This document shows, piece by piece, positions 57,602 to 64,000 of a DNA stretch of 64,000 bases (position 1 is its first letter; each line of letters begins with the position of its first letter). Source of the DNA: Dichetophora obliterata (taxonomy: Eukaryota > Arthropoda > Insecta > Diptera > Sciomyzidae); contig OY986436.1 of assembly GCA_963920525.1 (NCBI GenBank), forward strand, positions 81,915,130 through 81,979,129, in the 5' to 3' direction. The notes beneath the pieces were generated by a model. The model did not search any database, was not told where the DNA came from, and worked only from the letters and a program-made list of their open reading frames with translations. The position numbers and the translations under genes are program-made.

Positions 57602-58019
57602 TGGTATTCCCTTAAAAATTTAAATTTCCCATTTCGTAAACATGTAAACTTCAGAGCTCTTGTTTAGGGAATGCACTCTTTGCCATTCTGTTTAATTTTC
57701 CGCGCATATGTCAATAACAGCTGATGTTATAAATTGAACAATATAAAATGTAAGCATTTATGATGCCTAAGCAAAGTGAAAGGAAAAAATTAATTAAATA
57801 TTTAAAACAATCGCATTTCAGCAGTTATTAATTGAGCATATAATAGAATCGTTTCAGGTTTGACAGCTAATAGTTTAAGCAAGCATGTTTACGCATAGAA
57901 ATTGTAGCTTAAGCCTTGTAAAAAATGTCCCATACAAAATTTGCTTAAAATTCCCCAATTGCTTAAAGTTAAGCAGTTTAAGAGGTTTAAGCAGTTTAAG
58001 GAGCGTTAAGGGAATACCA
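57602..58019. mobile_element. TIR MITE, 418 bp
   Basis: TGGTATTCCCTTAA at the left and its exact inverse at the right, flanked by TAA (57599-57601) and TTA (58020-58022). This fits a 3-bp TWA target of Harbinger type, or a TIR longer by three bases. Inner GTTTAAGC repeats sit near the right end. Confidence 0.7.
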
Positions 58020-58114
58020 TTACTTTGGTATTTAGAGACTTGACATTTTTTTTACAAATACATAAAAACAATATTCCATAAAAGAATTTTTTTAATGCAT
58101 TTTTTTCTTTTTAT

Positions 58115-58443
58115 ATGGCGTCAAAAAAGTTGTCGCTTTCAGCCGGATCAAGATATTTTGGTCTCAATATATAGGAAAAATAATCAACTTGCATATTAAT
58201 AAGAGTACTTGTCGCTGCATTCTATACTAGAATTATTAAGTTTGGTTACAATTTGCCCCCGCTACGGGGATCTAAAAGGAATTTATTAAAAAGTCGCGCT
58301 AAATATTTGCTATTAGGCCAAACTTAATATTTATAGTATAGGTTGTAGCGACAAGTACACTTATTAATATGCACTTTGGTTTTTGTTTCCGATAAATGGT
58401 GACCAAAATATCTTCACCCCGGCTGAACTTTTTTTGACGACAC
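58115..58443. mobile_element. Foldback MITE, about 329 bp
   Basis: GGCGTCAAAAAAGTTGTCGC, then AGCCGG and AAGATATTTTGGTC at the left, are mirrored at the right (arms about 140 bp, including GCATATTAATAAG.GTACTT). The GC-rich core CCCCCGCTACGGGGATC lies in the loop. A partial copy lies at 18670. Confidence 0.75.
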
Positions 58444-59212
58444 TAAGCGAGAAGAAGAGTCCAATTTTTTTCAAACGTGCAATGTAACCTTTACCATATT
58501 TGAAGCTGAATACAGTAGGTTTTGTTTTTAAATGATTTTAAAAAATGTATTTGTAAAAAAATATATATATAACCAGAAGTGAAAATTTGATCAATTAAAA
58601 ATTTGTACTTATCAAAGAATGAAAAACACAAATCTACTCCTTTGTAAAACAAAGTCGTATCTCAATATTTATAAGTTTTGAGTTAAGTAACTTTAAGAAG
58701 CTTTAAAAGAAATACCGAAAGGTAGAATTGATATTCACATTAACGTGTAGAAAAGTATAAGAAGCTGTAAAAGTAATAGCTGTGAAAGGTAGGCATGATA
58801 TTCTCATTAACGTGTAGTGTCACGAGGTTTTTCTGCTTTTCCTCAAATTGATTAAAATCGAGATACGTGTTTGTGTTACTAAAGGGACGATATGTCAGTA
58901 AGAAAATCAATTTTCAAAATATTTTCTAAAGTGATGCAAACCCTTAATGATGACGGTAACACAATTCTTGCCACTTTTTAAATTAATTTTTATACAATTT
59001 TCAAATACAAATATCATTTCAAATATTATTAAATAATTAATATATGAAGAAAATAATCAAATTATCATTTGAGGTGTTGTAACTGAAACAGTAAAACAAA
59101 CACTTATGAACAAAAGAAATTACTTATGGTTCCAAAAGGTTGCAACTATTGTTATTGTAATGAACAATATTTTAAGCATATATTTAAAAATTTAATGATA
59201 TCACTATTTTAG
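58444..59212. other. Upstream region of the protease-transposase gene
   Basis: AT-rich. A short open stretch at 59127-59200 encodes the cysteine cluster CNYCYCNEQYF but has no splice donor, so I do not call an exon. A polypyrimidine tract and AG at 59212 look like a splice acceptor. Confidence 0.4.
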
Positions 59213-62200
59213 GAAAAGGAAAATCTACGCAAAGCCAACTTTAGCAGTTTGGAGTTCGCTAAGAAAATGTTTTTGTCTTTGCAGGAGTTAAACATGACAG
59301 CTAATAATATAACCATTTCCTCATTGACCACTCAAATTTTAAAAAAGACTTGCAATAAGCTAGATGCGTTTTATGTTTCAAATCTAAAAGATTTAAAATT
59401 TTTAAAGAATTTTTATAGAAAGCATTTTTCAGAAATCAAAACTTTTGTTGAACATTTAAATTTACAGTCTCAATCGCTATCAAGCCCATTAGGTGTTACA
59501 ACAATATGCAAAAAAACAGTTAATTCACAAAATATAGAAATAATACCCCAATCATCTTCTAACCTTCAGTTTGAGTTGACTAGATCCCTAACCCCACTCC
59601 AAGTTACCCAATCTGAAGAAAAATTTATGGAATTAGACCATGAATCTAAAAACACGTCTTCAACTTTACAGGAAAAAAAGCAAAGCTCTGTATCAGGAGA
59701 AATATTTTCTTTAGTTTCGGAAACCCAAGCGTCATTACAACATTTAAAAACATCTTTTCTAAAATTAACATCGCCATCAAAATTAAATCAAGAAAATTGT
59801 GTCAATGTCAATTTACCATCTCCAATTTTGAAGGAAACGCCGCTACAATCCAGTCCATCAAATAATTTTGAGTCACCAGTAAAAATTAAGAGACTTTCAC
59901 TATTTAAGCCTTCATTGCAATTAATTGGTTCAAATAACCTTAGTCTTCATATAAGCATATCGGAATATTACGAGATGTTAGAAAGGATACCAATGAGCTA
60001 TCAGAAGACTATTTATATTATCTAAGGCAATGGTTTCAAAAATTGACAAGCTGCATACTTGCTGCAAAGTTGAAGGCAAAACAAGTTAACTTTCTTTATA
60101 GAATAGTTCTGGTGTGCAGACATGATAACTGCCGAACATACATTGTGCACATACCAAAAATATTACCTGATGATAAGTTTGTTGAGCTTCCAATTATGAC
60201 CAGAGGAACAAAATGTCACAAATCTCTTCTTACCGGCCACGTTCGAGGAAAGCAACGACAGCTTTTAAGAACAAAAGTATTAAACTTATATCCTCAAGAA
60301 TATCGTGAGCGAACGGTTAAGATGTGTGATAAGGAATTACTAAATAAAGAAAAGAATATGCAGGACATATGTTCGGACTCAACAATACGAAAAATACGCA
60401 GCGAAGCAATATCGGAAAATGATTTGGACAAAGATGACTTTCAAGATATTCTCCTTCTTATGGATGAGGAGCTTAAAAGTGGAGATATTTATGTACAGCT
60501 AGCCACACGATCTCTTGACATTCATATGTATAGTGATCGTCAAATTAATATTGCCAAAATAGCATCTTCTCATGAAGATCTAATTGGACACCTGGACGCA
60601 ACTGGCAATATTGTGAGAGACCTATCAGCAGCGGATAAAAAGATCTATTACTATGCTTTGGTTGTTAAAACACCAAACAAAAGAACAGTCGCTATAGCTG
60701 AGCGAGTATCGTGCCGGCACGATGAAAACTCCATAAATTACTGGCTATCATCTTTTCGCAACAGATGTATACAACTAAATGCATGACCAGTATTTACTAC
60801 AGTAGTAACAGATTTCAGCCTGGCGTTTCTCAATGCTGCTTGCCTTGCTTATAACAAAATGGATCTCTTAAGCTACATAAATTTAACTTAAGAAATTGTC
60901 AAAAGTAAGCAATCTACTTTATATAACTACATAGTTTTGAAACTCTGTGTTTCACATTTTCAGCATATGTGACAAGAGAAGTAAATACTCTTCTTTCCAA
61001 TTCAGTTGGCAATAAAATAAAGGAAATGATTGCTTTCATTTACCAAGAAGATCAATATGACAATATAAAAAGTTGGTACAAGTATTTTTGTGAGCTTCTC
61101 TTAAGTCCATCAATGGATTTAGAGACAAAGGAAGTGTTGTTACATATGACAGAACTCTGTACAGAGGGTAAAAGGCAACTTTTCGATAAGGACATCGAAA
61201 ATATGAGCAATAATCGGAAGATTACTGACATTCAGTATAAAAACAGCTCTTATTATAAAGACTTTTTAAATATATTTGAATATGTGGAAACAAAAATAAA
61301 ACAGAAAAATCAATCCCAGAATAGAAGCAATCCCTTCTACTGTCCGGAGCTAGTGGAAATATTCAAAAAAAGATACGTACCTTATTTACCCCTGTGGTCC
61401 AATGTGATAAACGATGGAAAGCACTACAATTTTGACTCAAGAGCGCATCTGACGAATGGACGTGTGGAAGGACATTTTAATGAAGTTAAAGCATTTTGCG
61501 TTGGATCCAACATAGAGATAGGAAAGCTTCCCGTAAAATTAGGAAGATTTATACGGTTAATGAAACGTAAAGTTAATTATAAGTGCGATGAAACGGAACA
61601 TGAAATTCCAAACAAGCGATGTTCGTCTAAAAACAAATGCAAAGAAAATGCAGCTCCTTCGGAATGTTGGTCGAAAAAAAACAAACTTACTAAAGCTTCT
61701 CAACATCAGAGATATTTTGAAAAAAATCGATTAAAATAGATTCTTACTCTGAGCAGAGCTGAACAAGTCTTAAAAACTTCCTCCAAAAGAAATGCACACA
61801 AAGCAGACATTTTAAAATATCAGAATGGGATAATTAGGAATCCAGACAGATATAACAAGATTGAAGGGAACACATTAAGTGGAAACTATTTAGTATGTGT
61901 TAGAAGTGGAAATCAATCAAACGGTCGGCCTAACCAATATATCCTACAACAAAGAGAATATGAAAGCTTGATTACCAAAGATTGCAATGAAACATTAAGA
62001 TGGTTGGATGATTTTCACATCAACTATTTTTTGGACATTTTTATAAAAAAATCAAAAATACAGGATATATGCTTTTACGACGCGGTGATCATCGATAAGT
62101 TTATCACTGATTTGCATAATAAATCAGAAAAAGAAAAGGATAACTTAAAACCTAATTTTCCATCCTATATGGAAATGGATAGCAATACAAAAATTATACT

Positions 62201-62738
62201 CTATCCTGTAAACATAGACTATCATTGGTGCTTAGCAATAGCAGACGTACTAAAATGCACTTTGACATTTTATGATCCACAGCAAAAAAAATGCCCAGCC
62301 ATACCGCTGCACAAACTTCTTCGAAGGCTTCAAGCACTTTGTAAAGCTTTATAGCGAATGGCAAATAAAAACTTATGGAATAATATTTTCTCTAAGAATG
62401 AATGGTCGCTTAAGAAAGAAAGCTTGAAAAACCTTCAAAAGGACAATTGGAGTTGTGGATACTTTGTTTTGAAATACGCGGAAAACCATTTGAATCAAAA
62501 CCAAGCACAACGATATTTTAATCCTGTTAACTATAGAGAATACCTGTCCCACATTTGCTTGGAATATTCAAATGGAGAGGATTTCTGTTTATATTGCTGT
62601 AGCCAATTGGATAATATTGGAGGTTTTCAAAAGTGGGTTTTATGCGATATATGTAGCTATCAGTTTCATCAGCAATGCGTATTAGATCGGCACAATTTAC
62701 CTTTATATACAAATTTTAGTACAGAGGATTTTACTTGA
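59213..62738 (+). pseudogene. Mutator-like transposase fused to Ulp1 protease and PHD finger
   Basis: One gene of about 1150 codons starting after a splice acceptor (59212). Segment 1 (59213 to about 59978) is a low-complexity Ser/Lys-rich N-terminal region. A single frameshift near 59975 leads to segment 2 (to 60904), with NCRTYIVHIP, HLDATGNIVR (first catalytic D) and KIYYYALVVKT; after a stop at 60784 comes VVTDFSLAFLNAA (second D), then a stop at 60889. A 59-bp intron (60905-60963) keeps phase. Segment 3 carries HLTNGRVEGHFNEVKAF (catalytic E). Beyond a stop at 61737 lies a C48 peptidase domain: IDYHWCLAIA (His), LTFYDPQ (Asp), LQKDNWSCGYF (Gln, Cys); another stop lies at 62352. The end is a PHD-like finger, CLYC...CDIC...HQQC, where the next ligand is TGA. 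D-D-E spacing and context fit Mutator-like transposases. The protease would process SUMO/ubiquitin-like tags. Confidence 0.75.
60905..60963 (+). other. 59-bp intron in the transposase-protease gene
   Basis: GTAAGC...TTTTCAG. Splicing joins EIVK to TYVTREVNTL in frame, between the second catalytic D and the E region. Length and signals are typical for fly introns. Confidence 0.7.
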
Positions 62739-62754
62739 TTGTTAATGTTAATGT

Positions 62755-64000
62755 TGTGTGGTGGAGATGCGTACTGCGACCTAAATGAGATCTATTGTAC
62801 CTCCTTCTCAAAGCTCCGCTGGGTTTGCGGATTACAGAATTTCATCCAGCCCTATTTCTCTAATGAATTTGAGAATATTCTTAGGTTCAAGGGATGAAAC
62901 CTGCTCTAGACTCAGCTCATAATTCCCCAGTGCTAGTTTACGTCTGCGAGCCACGGCGTCGCAGTTTGTAAGTAGGTGCATTGGAGTCTCCTCTGCTTCT
63001 TCACAGAAACGGCAGTTACTATCGGTCTCTATGCCCAATTTCATCAGGTGGTATTTGAGTTTACAGTGTCCTGTAAGGAGCCCCGTTAGAATCCTAAGAT
63101 TCGGTTTGCCTAAGCTTATGCACAATTTTGCTCTCCGAGTGTTAAAATCTCTGAGGAGCAATTTGGATTGTCTTAGCTTTGGGAGACTTTTCCAAAGGTT
63201 TGAAGGTTTATGCCTCTCCTCCCTTCTTAGTTCTTCTTTTATAGAATGTGTGCCCAATCCGCAGAATGGTTCTGGTCCTATAAATTTTTTGGCTGCACCC
63301 TGTCGCGCTAGACCATCGGCTTCATCGTTACCCTGTATTCCTTTGTGTCCTGGGACCCAAAGTATAGTAACAGTGTTATTCTTGCCTAGTTCGTTGAGTT
63401 TTGTTAGGCATTCCCATGTTATTCTCGATGATATCTCATAGGAAACTAATGCTTTGATTGCTGCTTGGCTGTCTGACATCACAACTATATCCTGACCTTT
63501 GTATTTACGGTCCAAATTGAATTGTGCACACAGCTGTATTGCTAGGATTTCCGCTTGGAAGATTCTGGGTGTTGTCCCCATAGGTTCAAAGTGCTTGGTT
63601 CTTGGCCCGTACACCCCTGCGCCTATACCTTCCAATGTCTTGGACCCATCTGTATACCATGCTATACTGTGTGGTTTCTTGACTTGCTGTCCCACTCTTT
63701 CTAGGTACTAAGCTTAATTCCGAAGTGTTTTTCGAAGTTATACCTTTTTACTATATCGTCTCTTGGTAGATCGATGTAGGGAGTGTGCTTTGCAATATCC
63801 CCCTTCTCTCTACTGCTGATAGTTTTACCTAAACCTGTCCCCTCTTTTGCAATGCACAACAGAGTTCGCTTGGCTACTCCCTCTATGACAAGGTGTAAGG
63901 GTGTTAGGTCCAGAATTACTTCTAGTGCTGCTGTAGGGCATGTCCTCATGGCTCCTGTGATGCATACACAGGCCAGTCTCTGCACCTTTGTTAGCATATT
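62755..64000 (-). pseudogene. RNase H-bearing LINE, copy 2, runs off the window
   Basis: On the minus strand, 63997-63701 encodes the post-RT linker (LACVCITGAMRTCPTAALEV). After a stop at TAG and a 13-base deletion relative to copy 1, 63695-62832 encodes a full RNase H (YTDGSK, FQAEILAI, VMSDSQAA, GNDEAD: all four acidic residues) and a C-terminal cysteine/histidine segment (CRFCEEAEETPMHLLTNC). The stop at 62832 is followed by a roughly 75-base 3' UTR. This is the 3' part of an I/LOA/R1-like non-LTR element. It lies just downstream of the PHD finger, so it may have inserted into that element. Confidence 0.9.

Overview
This is AT-rich nuclear DNA from an insect, most likely a fly. The one host gene that looks functional is a classical odorant-binding protein gene at 17.5-18.1 kb with a Drosophila-style TATA + TCAGT-initiator promoter and a small intron after the signal peptide. 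Almost everything else is transposable-element (TE) sequence, much of it nested. Many element borders can be set to the base because target-site duplications (TSDs) survive.

Layout. 0-4.1 kb: a 64-bp minisatellite, a LINE reverse-transcriptase (RT) scrap, tRNA-like remnants and a TIR element. 4.1-6.9 kb: a PIF/Harbinger transposase split by a 2.3-kb hAT that itself holds a 185-bp MITE. 7.0-9.6 kb: a dead piggyBac transposase gene and a TA-flanked MITE. 10.3-10.8 kb: an MADF-protein relic. 11.0-15.2 kb: a 4.2-kb Foldback/Mutator-like element with about 520-bp inverted arms. 15.3-18.4 kb: the OBP gene and decayed copies of its upstream region. 19.0-20.5 kb: a hAT. 22.9-27.3 kb: a second Harbinger (Myb/SANT gene plus transposase) carrying a hAT, which carries a Transib-like element, which carries a MITE. 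27.9-28.9 kb: a TIR element with internal tandem repeats and a short Helitron. 29.5-35.9 kb: a mariner-type transposase split by an LTR (Ty3/gypsy) retrotransposon, itself split by a DD37E Tc1/mariner element. 37-41.5 kb: a jockey-like LINE followed by a third Harbinger, whose short Myb/SANT gene is open except for a MITE in its first codons. 42.0-43.9 kb: a hAT. 44.3-45.2 kb and 62.8-64.0 kb: two copies of one LINE with a C-terminal RNase H. 47.7-49.8 kb: a 2-kb hairpin hAT. 49.9-58.4 kb: several MITEs, a roughly 125-bp satellite and a foldback.

59.2-62.7 kb holds the most unusual coding unit. It is one long, broken gene joining a Mutator-like DDE transposase core, a C48 (Ulp1/SENP-type) cysteine protease with all four catalytic positions present, and a PHD-like finger whose seventh ligand is now a stop codon. 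It is the best candidate for a less-described system, though as a pseudogene it is a fossil of one.

No operons, CRISPR arrays, rRNA or intact tRNA genes were seen. All calls come from reading sequence and translations by eye; no database was searched.
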